8,428 nt of DNA from Acidobacteriota bacterium (GCA_023391155.1 JAEWBM010000078.1:1-8428); one strand, 5' to 3'. Shown: positions 1 to 6,043, counted from the stretch's first letter. Notes: a model not told the origin generated them from the sequence alone. Numbers and translations: made by a program.

Positions 1-5
1 GTATG

Positions 6-177
6 TACCCAGTCGTTACGGCTCTCGGTTCTGACTGATCTACCCGGTCGCTACGGCTCTCGGTTCTGACAGGGCTACCCAGTCGCTATCGCTGCCGGTT
101 CTGACAGGTCTACCCAGTCGCTATCGCTCCCGGTTCTGACCTGAGTATACCCGGTCGCTACCGTTCCCGGTTCTGAC
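6..177. repeat. Tandem repeat array 1: five 30-bp units, 35-bp period
   Basis: Five units lie at 6-35, 41-70, 76-105, 111-140 and 148-177. Each starts TACCC(A/G)GTCG and ends CGGTTCTGAC, with a variable middle (TACGGCTCT, TATCGCTCC and similar). Linkers are 5, 5, 5 and 7 nt (tgatc, agggc, aggtc, ctgagta). The last unit ends at 177 and the Rid-family stop codon starts at 178, so the array is flush with the 3' end of that gene. On the minus (mRNA-sense) strand some units can form a small hairpin, CGGT-AGCG-ACCG. The array may continue left of the window. Linkers this short and no cas genes argue against CRISPR. Its function is unknown. Confidence 0.93.
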
Positions 178-564
178 TTAGAGTTCGGCGTCGGCTTCGA
201 TCTCGATGAGCATGTCGGGGTCGATGAGCCGGGAGACCTCGACCATTGTGGTCGCGGGCATTATATCCCGAAAGAACTCGCCGTGGGCGCGGCCGAACTC
301 TTCCCACTTGGAAATGTCGGTGACGAACATCCGGGTGCGGACCACGTTATCCAGCGAGGCGTCGAAATGTTTCAGGGCACGTTCGATGTTGAGGATGCAC
401 TGAACGGCCTGGCAGTAGGGGTCGCCTTTGCCGACGATCTCGCTGTTCTCATCGGTCGCGGTGGTGCCGGTCACGTAGATCCGGTCACCGACGCGGACGG
501 CACGCGAATAGCCGACGACGGATTCCCATTTGGCTCCGGAGGAGTAGTGTTCGCGATGCTGCAT
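178..564 (-). CDS. Rid-family (YjgF/YER057c/UK114) protein, non-archetypal
   Basis: This 128-aa protein has the length and pattern of the Rid family: a GYSRAVRVGDRIYVTGTTA segment near residues 18-36, RTRMFVTD at 76-83 and a closing IEIEADAEL. Archetypal RidA hydrolyses reactive enamines/imines such as 2-aminoacrylate in the cytoplasm, using an arginine (Arg105 in E. coli). Here the matching segment reads PATTMVEV with Thr105, so that arginine is absent. The protein therefore probably belongs to a Rid subfamily of unclear activity. The ATG at 564 (MQHREHYSSG) is preferred because family members start shortly before the YSSG segment. An in-frame GTG at 585 would add 7 residues and would lie inside a repeat unit. 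No good Shine-Dalgarno is seen for either start. It follows the pyrimidine-degradation genes after a 294-nt repeat-filled gap, so a role in that pathway is possible but unproven. Confidence 0.88.
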   Translation of the reverse strand: MQHREHYSSGAKWESVVGYSRAVRVGDRIYVTGTTATDENSEIVGKGDPYCQAVQCILNIERALKHFDASLDNVVRTRMFVTDISKWEEFGRAHGEFFRDIMPATTMVEVSRLIDPDMLIEIEADAEL

Positions 565-580
565 ATGTATGAAGTGGAAG

Positions 581-856
581 GGCACGCTCCCTAATGGTCG
601 CGTTTCTGCCCTATGAGCACGCTCCCTAATGGTCGCGTTTCCGCCCGATGAGTACGCTCTCTAACGGTGGCGTTTCCGCCCGAAGAGTACGCTTCCTAAC
701 GGTCGCGCTTCTGCCCGATGGGCACGCTCCCTAACGGTCGCGTTTCTGCCGGATGGGCACGCTCCCTAACGGTCGCGTTTCCGCCCGGATGGGCACGCTC
801 TCTAACGGTCGCGTTTCTGCCCGATGGGCACGCTCCCTAACGGTCGGGTTTCTGCC
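581..856. repeat. Tandem repeat array 2: eight 30-bp units, 35-bp period
   Basis: Eight units start at 581, 616, 651, 686, 721, 756, 792 and 827, each 30 nt. They begin (G/A)G(C/T)ACGCTCCCTAA and end TCGCGTTTCTGCC. Linkers are 5 nt, mostly CGATG, with one of 6 nt (786-791). The unit at 721 matches the apparent consensus. The first two units share a TAAT variant, and those at 651 and 686 are the most diverged. Read on the minus strand, each unit begins GGCA and ends TGCC, with CGC and GCG inside, so it can fold into an imperfect hairpin of about 7 pairs with a bulge. The array starts 2 nt beyond the ureidopropionase stop and ends 16 nt before the Rid ATG. It accounts for nearly the whole 294-nt intergenic stretch. 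Confidence 0.95.
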
Positions 857-858
857 TT

Positions 859-1728
859 TTAGTCATCGATGATCTGGCCGTAGAGATCGGGGCGGCGGTC
901 GCGGAAGAACTGCCACGTGTTGCGGACCTCGCGGATCATGTCCATGTCTAGGTCGGCGACGATCAGTTCGTCCTTATCGCGTGAGCCCTCGGCGATGATC
1001 TGTCCGCGGGGATCGCAGAAGTAACTCTGGCCGTAGAACTCGCCAATGTTCCAAGGTGCTTCGGTGCCGACCCGGTTGATGGCACCGACAAAATAGCCGT
1101 TCGCGACGGCGTGTGCGGGTTGCTCGAGCTTCCAAAGATATTCCGAAAGGCCGGCGACGGTGGCCGAGGGATTAAAGACGATCTCGGCGCCATTTAGGCC
1201 GAGGCAGCGGGCCCCTTCGGGAAAATGGCGGTCGTAACAAATGTAAACTCCGATTCTTGCGAATGCGGTATCGAAACATGGGAAGCCGAGATTGCCCGGC
1301 CGGAAATAGAACTTCTCCCAAAAGCCGGGGGCGACGTGGGGGATGTGCGTCTTTCGGTACTTGCCGAGATACGTGCCGTCAGCGTCGATGACCGCGGCGG
1401 TGTTGTAATAGACGCCGGCTTGTTCCTCTTCATAGACGGGCACGATGAGCACCATGCCGTGCTCTTTGGCGACCTCCTGCATCAGCTTGACAGTGGGGCC
1501 GTCGGGCACGCGCTCGACGGCCTCGTACCAGCGGGTTTCCTGTTCGGCGCAAAAGTAGGGCGTGGTGAAGATCTCTTGAAAACAGAGGATCTGAACGCCC
1601 TGTTTCGCGGCCTGCTCGACGTATTCAAGCTGGTTCTCGATATTCTCTTTTTTGATCTCGTCGATCGGCATATGCGCCGGCGAGATGTTGTGGGCCTGGA
1701 TGAGGCCGGATTTGACGATTCTGGACAT
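859..1728 (-). CDS. Nitrilase-superfamily beta-ureidopropionase
   Basis: This 289-aa protein is a C-N hydrolase of the nitrilase superfamily. The Glu-Lys-Cys triad is visible: Glu52 in FQEIF, Lys126 in KYRKTHIP and Cys164 in YICYDRHFPE, with a likely second glutamate at Glu138 (GFWEKFYF). The segments FNPSAT (185-190), AINRVGTE (216-223) and EFYGQSY (230-236), and the Leu-Trp after the FNPSAT loop, resemble eukaryotic-type beta-ureidopropionase more than N-carbamoylputrescine amidase. The expected reaction is hydrolysis of N-carbamoyl-beta-alanine (or the beta-aminoisobutyrate analogue) to the amino acid, CO2 and ammonia in the cytoplasm. That is the step after the dihydropyrimidinase encoded upstream. 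It starts at an ATG 29 nt after the permease stop, so cotranscription is likely. A plain N-carbamoyl-amino-acid hydrolase acting on hydantoin products is the main alternative. Confidence 0.93.
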   Translation of the reverse strand: MSRIVKSGLIQAHNISPAHMPIDEIKKENIENQLEYVEQAAKQGVQILCFQEIFTTPYFCAEQETRWYEAVERVPDGPTVKLMQEVAKEHGMVLIVPVYEEEQAGVYYNTAAVIDADGTYLGKYRKTHIPHVAPGFWEKFYFRPGNLGFPCFDTAFARIGVYICYDRHFPEGARCLGLNGAEIVFNPSATVAGLSEYLWKLEQPAHAVANGYFVGAINRVGTEAPWNIGEFYGQSYFCDPRGQIIAEGSRDKDELIVADLDMDMIREVRNTWQFFRDRRPDLYGQIIDD

Positions 1729-1757
1729 AAGATCACGCGGAATCGGACAGCGACAAA

Positions 1758-3290
1758 CTAAAAATCAGCGATCTCAACAATATCTACGAGCTCTGTCGCA
1801 CCTACCAATTTCTTCCTAAATCTATTATTCATCAAAACAAAATAAAGCAGAAACGCGATGCCGAAAGTGACGAACCAGGCGTAGGTGTAAAGCGTGTCGA
1901 GGAAGCCGGGGTCGGGGACCTGGCCGCCGGGGGTCGTGGCGGCACGGAGAAAGCCGGGGACCACGGGGGCGATAGCGAGGCCTAGGGCGGCGACGGCCCG
2001 CCAGTTGAAGCCGTTTGAGTAAGAGTAGATGCCGGCGGGGTTATAGAGTTCGGCGAGGTCGATACGGCGGCGGCGGATGAGCCAATAGTCGCAGATCAGG
2101 ATGCCGCCGATGGCACCCATCAGGCCCGAGTAACCGATCAGCCAGGTGAAGATGTAGGCGCCCATGGAGGACATGAGTTGCCACGGCATCATGACGATGC
2201 CGATGACGGCGGTGATAAGGCCGCCGGTGACGTAGGAGATGCGGCGGGGATTCAGATTTGAAAAGTCGTTCGAGGGCGAGACGACATTTGCGGCCATGTT
2301 GGTGGTGAGCTGTGCGATGAAGATGACGACCATTGCGAAGAGGATGACGAGACGGTTATCAAAGCGGCGGATGAGCTCTACGGGATCGGCGATGGCCTCG
2401 CCGTAGATGATGACGGTCGCGCTGGTCACGGCGACGCCGACGAAGGCGAAGGCGGTCATCGTGAACGGTAGCCCGAGTGCCTGGCCGAGCATCTGCGAAC
2501 GCTGGCTTTTCGCATAGCGGGTGAAGTCGGGGATATTGAGGCTGAGCGTTGCCCAATAGCCGACCGAGGCGGTTAGCGCCGCGGGAAAGATGGCCCAGAA
2601 GCTCGCCTGCTGCGTTTGAAGAGCGGTGGTGCCGCTAAGCACGTTGCCGATGCCGCCGGCGGCATTTGATGCCCAGACGAGCAAGACGAGGCCGCCAAGA
2701 AGCAGGAGCGGTGCGGCCCAGGATTCGAGCCGTTTAATGCCCTCGATACCGCGAAGGATGATCGCGACCTGGATGATCCAGAAGAGAAAGAACGATATCC
2801 ACGTGTGCAGCGGATTTCCGGCGATGGCTGTGTCAAGAGTCGCCCAGCCGCCCCACAGAGCGGTGAGCAGTGCGTCGATGGCGGTGCCGCCGATCCACGT
2901 TTGAATGCCGAACCAGCCGCAGGCAACGATGGCACGGAGAATGGCCGGGATGTTGGCCCCTTTTGTTCCAAATGATGCTCGCAGCAGAACCGGAAACGAG
3001 ATGCCGTACTTCGTGCCGGCGTGGGCGTTGAGGACCATGGGGATCAGCACGATGCAGTTGCCGAGCAGGATGGTGAGCATCGCTTGCCACCACGTCATGC
3101 CTTGAGCGATAAAGCCGCCGCCGAGCATGTAGGTCGTAATGACGACGCTCATCCCGATCCAGAGCGCGGCGATGTTCCAGGTGGACCAGGTGCGCTGCTC
3201 GACGGTGGTGGGCGCGAGATCGGGGTTCCACAGGGGCGAGGTAGAAACGTCTGATCCTAGCTCAACAAATTCGAGATCTTCATTTTTCAT
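1758..3290 (-). CDS. NCS1-family nucleobase/hydantoin permease
   Basis: This 510-aa integral membrane protein has about 12 hydrophobic segments, the usual size for the NCS1 (nucleobase:cation symporter-1) family, which includes Mhp1, PucI and uracil permeases. Family landmarks are the N-terminal WNPDLAPTTVEQRTW (21-35), the GTKYGISFPVLLRASFG block (92-108), GWFGIQTW (125-132), GYWATLSLNIPDFTRY (244-259) and NMAANVVSPSNDF (331-343). From memory of Mhp1, Trp126, Gln130, Trp246 and Asn335 fall where substrate-contacting residues sit. It probably imports uracil, thymine, dihydropyrimidine, hydantoin or allantoin with a cation. The flanking dihydropyrimidinase and ureidopropionase favour a pyrimidine or hydantoin, but the sequence alone does not decide. 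Its first 11 nt overlap the end of the upstream 84-aa gene, which suggests translational coupling. No strong Shine-Dalgarno is seen. Confidence 0.95.
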   Translation of the reverse strand: MKNEDLEFVELGSDVSTSPLWNPDLAPTTVEQRTWSTWNIAALWIGMSVVITTYMLGGGFIAQGMTWWQAMLTILLGNCIVLIPMVLNAHAGTKYGISFPVLLRASFGTKGANIPAILRAIVACGWFGIQTWIGGTAIDALLTALWGGWATLDTAIAGNPLHTWISFFLFWIIQVAIILRGIEGIKRLESWAAPLLLLGGLVLLVWASNAAGGIGNVLSGTTALQTQQASFWAIFPAALTASVGYWATLSLNIPDFTRYAKSQRSQMLGQALGLPFTMTAFAFVGVAVTSATVIIYGEAIADPVELIRRFDNRLVILFAMVVIFIAQLTTNMAANVVSPSNDFSNLNPRRISYVTGGLITAVIGIVMMPWQLMSSMGAYIFTWLIGYSGLMGAIGGILICDYWLIRRRRIDLAELYNPAGIYSYSNGFNWRAVAALGLAIAPVVPGFLRAATTPGGQVPDPGFLDTLYTYAWFVTFGIAFLLYFVLMNNRFRKKLVGATELVDIVEIADF

Positions 3291-3534
3291 CTGAACTCGG
3301 TCCGGTGACGATCGAACTTCCGAAGAAAAGTGCCGAAGATATCATACCCTCGAGCAGGCGGCGAGCCTCCAGCCCGCTATAGATCTGGCCGACGAGCCAC
3401 TGTGCCGAGAGCGCGATCACGCCGGCGATGACCCCACCGATCAGCGCCTTTTTGGTGCCGACAAGCGATGTCCGTTGCTCCAATTCAGTATTTTCGCTAG
3501 ATCCTTCCGTGCTCTTATCCTCCGATCGCGCCAC
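3280..3534 (-). CDS. Small membrane protein of unknown function, 84 aa
   Basis: I do not recognise this protein. It has a polar, acidic N-terminus (about residues 1-28) and a clear hydrophobic helix at about 31-51 (ALIGGVIAGVIALSAQWLV). A short charged stretch (LEARRLLE) leads to a second, weaker hydrophobic segment at about 63-78, and the tail is polar. The start is a GTG with an AAGG about 9 nt upstream. The TGA stop overlaps the start of the NCS1 permease by 11 nt, the best evidence that it is translated. It may be a small partner or stability factor for the permease, but this rests only on position. The sensible membrane-protein composition and the overlap support it; no family match is offered. 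Confidence 0.62.
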   Translation of the reverse strand: MARSEDKSTEGSSENTELEQRTSLVGTKKALIGGVIAGVIALSAQWLVGQIYSGLEARRLLEGMISSALFFGSSIVTGPSSDEK

Positions 3535-3696
3535 CTGACGCTGCCTTAAGTTAGCAGATGCGAGCGTACAAATGCCATTGGCCGGTGAGGCTGGGAAGAA
3601 GAAAGGCGTTTGTCCTTCAGATCTGCGGTGCGATCGAGTGTAGTCCCGCGTTTCGATTTCCCTTCGAGCCAGAACAACCGCACATTTCTGATGGTG
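3535..3696. other. Intergenic gap within the pyrimidine cluster
   Basis: The 162 nt between the dihydropyrimidinase stop and the 84-aa gene hold no recognisable gene, repeat unit or strong hairpin followed by a T-run. An AAGG lies just before the GTG of the downstream gene. It is the longest non-repeat gap in the cluster, so an internal promoter is possible, but no convincing -35/-10 pair is visible. Confidence 0.5.
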
Positions 3697-5076
3697 TTAA
3701 ACCTTTACGCATTCGCCGCGTTTGAGGAATTGGCCGTCGCCGGGGTTGCCGGTGTGTTGGCCGGCATCGATGATGACGCGACCGCGCGAAAGGACGGTCT
3801 CGACCTTGCCTTTAACTTTCCAGCCTTCGTAGGAGGAGTAATCGACATTCATGTGTTCGGCATCGACGCCGAAGGTGTGCTCTTTTTCGGGGTCGAAGAT
3901 GACGATGTCGGCATCGGAGCCGACGGCGATGGTGCCCTTTTTAGGGAAGAGGCCGAACATCTTTGCCGCGGCGGTAGAGGTGAGTTCGACGAAGCGGTTG
4001 AGCGAGATGCGGTTTTCGACCACGCCGCCGTTGTAGATGAGGGACATGCGATTCTCGACACCGGGTGCGCCGTTGGGGATCTTTGAGAAGTCATCAATGC
4101 CGAGTTCCTTTTGCTCTTTCATACAGAAGGGGCAATGATCGGTAGAGATGACCTGGAGGTCGTCCATTTTGAGGCCCTTCCATAGGTCGGCGTGATTGTG
4201 CTTTTCGCGAAGCGGCGGGGTCATGACGAACCTTGCTCCGTCCCAGCCGTCGCCGTAATCTTCGATGGAATGGAAGAGGTATTGCGGGCAGGTCTCGGCG
4301 AAAGCGGGTATGCCGCGGTCGCGGGCCTGGCGGACCTGGTTAAGGGCGTCGGAACAGCTTAGGTGCACGATATAGACGGGCGATTCGGCCATCTCGGCGA
4401 TGGCGATGGCACGGTGGACGCCTTCCGCCTCGGCTATGGTCGGGCGGGTGAGGGCGTGGTATTTGGGCGCCGTTCGGCCGTCGGCGAGGAAGCGTTTGAT
4501 GATCTCGTTGATGACGATGCCGTTCTCGGCGTGCATACAGATGAGGCCGCCGCGAGCACCGGCCGCGGACATTGCCCGGAAGATCGTGGCGTCATCGGCG
4601 AGAAAGACGCCGGGGTACGCCATGAAGAGCTTGAAGCTGGTAACACCCGAATCCATCACGCGGTACATCTCGGCCGCGTCGCCGTCCTCGAACTCGGTCG
4701 TGATGAGGTGGAAGCCGTAGTCGATGGCACATTTTCCGTCGGCTTTTGCGTGCCAGTTATCGACGCCCTGGGTAAGCGTTTCGCCCTTGTTCTGCACGGC
4801 GAAATCGATGATCGTGGTGGTTCCGCCGAATGCGGCGGCGCGGGTGCCGGTGAAGAAATCGTCGGACGATTGCGTGCCGCCGAAGGGCAGCTCCATGTGC
4901 GTGTGCGGATCGATTCCGCCCGGGATGACGAGCTTGCCGGAGGCGTCGATGACGCGATCGGCTTCCACATCAAGCGACTTGCCGATGGTCGTGACGGTCT
5001 CGCCGGCGATAAAAATGTCAGCGGTGTAGTCGTCAACGGCGGTGACGACGCGGCCGTTTTTAATAATGGTGTTCAT
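3697..5076 (-). CDS. hydA: Dihydropyrimidinase / D-hydantoinase
   Basis: This 459-aa cyclic amidohydrolase has the family's usual length. The binuclear metal site is complete: His58 and His60 in GIDPHTHMELPFGG, the lysine expected to be carbamylated at Lys149 (FKLFMAYPG), His182 (MHAENG), His238 (YIVHLSC) and Asp313 (STDHCPF). Tyr154 and Asn335 (IPNGAPGVENR) match substrate-binding positions of known hydantoinases. The loop usually read as SPP is TPP here (Thr286). It hydrolyses 5,6-dihydrouracil or dihydrothymine to the N-carbamoyl-beta-amino acid, and often 5-substituted hydantoins too. The ureidopropionase downstream takes the product. Tetrameric cytoplasmic enzymes are usual in the family. 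The ATG at 5076 is 3 nt after the stop of the 57-aa upstream gene. Allantoinase is less likely given the strong D-hydantoinase-type motifs. Confidence 0.95.
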   Translation of the reverse strand: MNTIIKNGRVVTAVDDYTADIFIAGETVTTIGKSLDVEADRVIDASGKLVIPGGIDPHTHMELPFGGTQSSDDFFTGTRAAAFGGTTTIIDFAVQNKGETLTQGVDNWHAKADGKCAIDYGFHLITTEFEDGDAAEMYRVMDSGVTSFKLFMAYPGVFLADDATIFRAMSAAGARGGLICMHAENGIVINEIIKRFLADGRTAPKYHALTRPTIAEAEGVHRAIAIAEMAESPVYIVHLSCSDALNQVRQARDRGIPAFAETCPQYLFHSIEDYGDGWDGARFVMTPPLREKHNHADLWKGLKMDDLQVISTDHCPFCMKEQKELGIDDFSKIPNGAPGVENRMSLIYNGGVVENRISLNRFVELTSTAAAKMFGLFPKKGTIAVGSDADIVIFDPEKEHTFGVDAEHMNVDYSSYEGWKVKGKVETVLSRGRVIIDAGQHTGNPGDGQFLKRGECVKV

Positions 5077-5079
5077 GAT

Positions 5080-5253
5080 CTATACCGGCCATTTCTTATA
5101 GGCCTTTGAAAATACCGCAACGAAAACTATCGAAACGGCAATGGTTAAAAAAATCAAGGAGACCGCATAGATCGGTCCTAGCCATCGCAGAACCGCGAAA
5201 CATAGCAGCAGAGCAAATGCGGTTATCCCCAGAGTTTTTAGGATGCGTTTCAC
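5080..5253 (-). CDS. Small two-helix membrane peptide, 57 aa, GTG start
   Basis: Reading the minus strand from a GTG at 5253 gives 57 codons and a TAG stop, ending 3 nt before the dihydropyrimidinase ATG. The product starts with a basic MKRILK. It has a hydrophobic helix at about 8-22 (LGITAFALLLCFAVL), a short turn with RWLGP, a second very hydrophobic helix at about 29-48 (YAVSLIFLTIAVSIVFVAVF) and a basic tail, KAYKKWPV. An AGGGA lies 8 nt before the GTG, a good Shine-Dalgarno distance. The positive ends, uninterrupted hydrophobic pattern and tight spacing to the next gene all point to a real small membrane protein. Its function is unknown; no family is recognised. As the first gene of the apparent operon it could act as a leader or accessory membrane peptide. 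Confidence 0.72.
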   Translation of the reverse strand: MKRILKTLGITAFALLLCFAVLRWLGPIYAVSLIFLTIAVSIVFVAVFSKAYKKWPV

Positions 5254-5271
5254 TCTCAAATTCCCTACACG
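5247..5271 (-). promoter_or_regulatory. Ribosome binding site deciding the GTG start of the 57-aa gene
   Basis: On the minus strand TAGGGA is followed, 8 nt after the AGGGA core, by GTGAAACGC. This is one of the clearer Shine-Dalgarno matches in the window, where most genes lack one, and it selects the GTG at 5253 over the TTG two codons upstream. Confidence 0.5.
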
Positions 5272-5343
5272 CGACTAATCCCGCATCGCCGTCATAGTTT
5301 CCGTCGGTCGAGTCATGCGAGCATCACATTGATCTGACCCCAG
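5254..5343. other. 90-nt gap, probable control region of the pyrimidine cluster
   Basis: This lies between the nucleotidyltransferase stop and the 57-aa gene, where an operon promoter would be expected. The minus strand shows TATGAC (5298-5293) as a possible -10 but no matching -35, and a short palindrome ATGC-TC-GCAT. It begins CTGGGGTCAGATCAA, which resembles the GGGGTCAGA-type ends seen next to some REP-associated (Y1) transposase genes. No transposase is present. Nothing else is recognised. Confidence 0.35.
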
Positions 5344-5835
5344 CTACTCATCATTTTCTTCTAAGGTCGCCTCTCGAAGTGCTTCTAAGTGTTTGAGTCC
5401 CGGGATATCCTTTTCCCGACCCGCGGCTTTCTTTGCCGCAATAAGCCCATCGATAGAAAGCACATTGACCATGTGCCCCCATAACTCAAATGTCTCTGAC
5501 GCTGCGAGGACATCGGCAAAATCACCAAGCCCTTTGACCTCTGATAAAAGATCAATATCCCCGATCGACGTACTCAAAGTAAAAACCGACCCGTTCGCTA
5601 AAGTCGATGCATCCCAAATAAACGGAAGTTCTTTGGGGATGCCTCGAAGCCTCGGTTTATATGGACCGAGAGCTTTCACAATACGTTCAAGATTGTCTTT
5701 CGACCTCGAATACGCAAAATCGATGTCGAATGTGATGTATGCTGCCGCGTGTATCGATAGAGCAACACCGCCGATGACAACAAAATCCACCTCGTTCGAA
5801 GCCATCGCTACGATCGCCTTTTCAATGTCGATCAT
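5344..5835 (-). CDS. Nucleotidyltransferase-fold protein (MNT/AbiEii-like)
   Basis: This 163-aa protein has the compact nucleotidyltransferase pattern: VVIGGVALSIHAAAY (19-33) with Gly22-Gly23, the paired metal ligands Asp37 and Asp39 in TFDIDF, and a likely third carboxylate in GDIDLL (Asp93 or Asp95). The C-terminal LSIDGLIAAKKAAGREKDIPGL is like the helical end of many stand-alone nucleotidyltransferases linked to toxin-antitoxin or abortive-infection loci. Such proteins transfer nucleotides to tRNA, protein or small substrates, but this substrate is unknown. All catalytic acids appear present, so it may be active. The ATG is 4 nt after the stop of the 67-aa gene, so the two are almost certainly cotranscribed. 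No HEPN partner is seen. A housekeeping or degenerate role is possible. Confidence 0.82.
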   Translation of the reverse strand: MIDIEKAIVAMASNEVDFVVIGGVALSIHAAAYITFDIDFAYSRSKDNLERIVKALGPYKPRLRGIPKELPFIWDASTLANGSVFTLSTSIGDIDLLSEVKGLGDFADVLAASETFELWGHMVNVLSIDGLIAAKKAAGREKDIPGLKHLEALREATLEENDE

Positions 5836-5839
5836 CTGC

Positions 5840-6043
5840 TCACCGCTTGTTTTTCTTCGACTTCAGCGCCGCCGAACGCAATTTTTCTACACTGTCCATC
5901 GCTCCCTGGAGGTTTTCCAAACGCTGTTGCGGAGTCAGCCGCAAATTTCCCACAACAAGCGTAAGGTCAAGGCCGTACTGAACGGCCTCGGCGATCTTGC
6001 TGCCGGGGCGGGGGTTGAGCAATTTTTCTTCCGGGGATCTCAT
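5840..6043 (-). CDS. Small basic-tailed protein paired with the nucleotidyltransferase
   Basis: This 67-aa protein starts MRSPEEKLLNPRPGSKIAEA. It continues with a mixed helical segment (VQYGLDLTLVVGNLRLTPQQ) and an amphipathic helix (about 38-60), and ends in a basic tail, KSKKNKR. I recall similar short proteins with a LLNPRPGSK-like start and an LRLTP motif next to small nucleotidyltransferases, but I cannot confirm this here. Its stop is 4 nt before the nucleotidyltransferase ATG. The small-gene-first order resembles toxin-antitoxin operons, so an antitoxin, adaptor or substrate-recognition role is plausible. No DNA-binding motif is obvious. The ATG at 6043 is the only good start; the 20 nt before it are AT-rich with no Shine-Dalgarno, so a short or leaderless 5' end is possible. 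Confidence 0.75.
   Translation of the reverse strand: MRSPEEKLLNPRPGSKIAEAVQYGLDLTLVVGNLRLTPQQRLENLQGAMDSVEKLRSAALKSKKNKR

Noticed and set aside
6..856. The repeat arrays as CRISPR arrays
   Set aside because: Linkers are only 5-7 nt and themselves repetitive, units are imperfect, and there are no cas genes.
1225..1761. Plus-strand 178-codon open frame
   Set aside because: It lies wholly across the ureidopropionase, whose catalytic motifs are intact, and shows no family features.
3617..3685. Minus-strand 22-codon frame (MCGCSGSKG...) in the gap after the dihydropyrimidinase
   Set aside because: It is too short, has no ribosome site and no hydrophobic or conserved-looking pattern.
3535..3696. 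Rho-independent terminator in the 162-nt gap
   Set aside because: Only 4-5 bp stems such as CTGC/GCAG were found, with no T-run after them.
3610..4086. Plus-strand 158-codon open frame
   Set aside because: It is mostly antisense to the dihydropyrimidinase C-terminus; its acidic Asp/Gly/Val-rich composition is typical of the antisense of GC-rich genes.
4363..5109. Plus-strand 248-codon open frame
   Set aside because: It is antisense to the dihydropyrimidinase metal-site region, with no recognisable motif.
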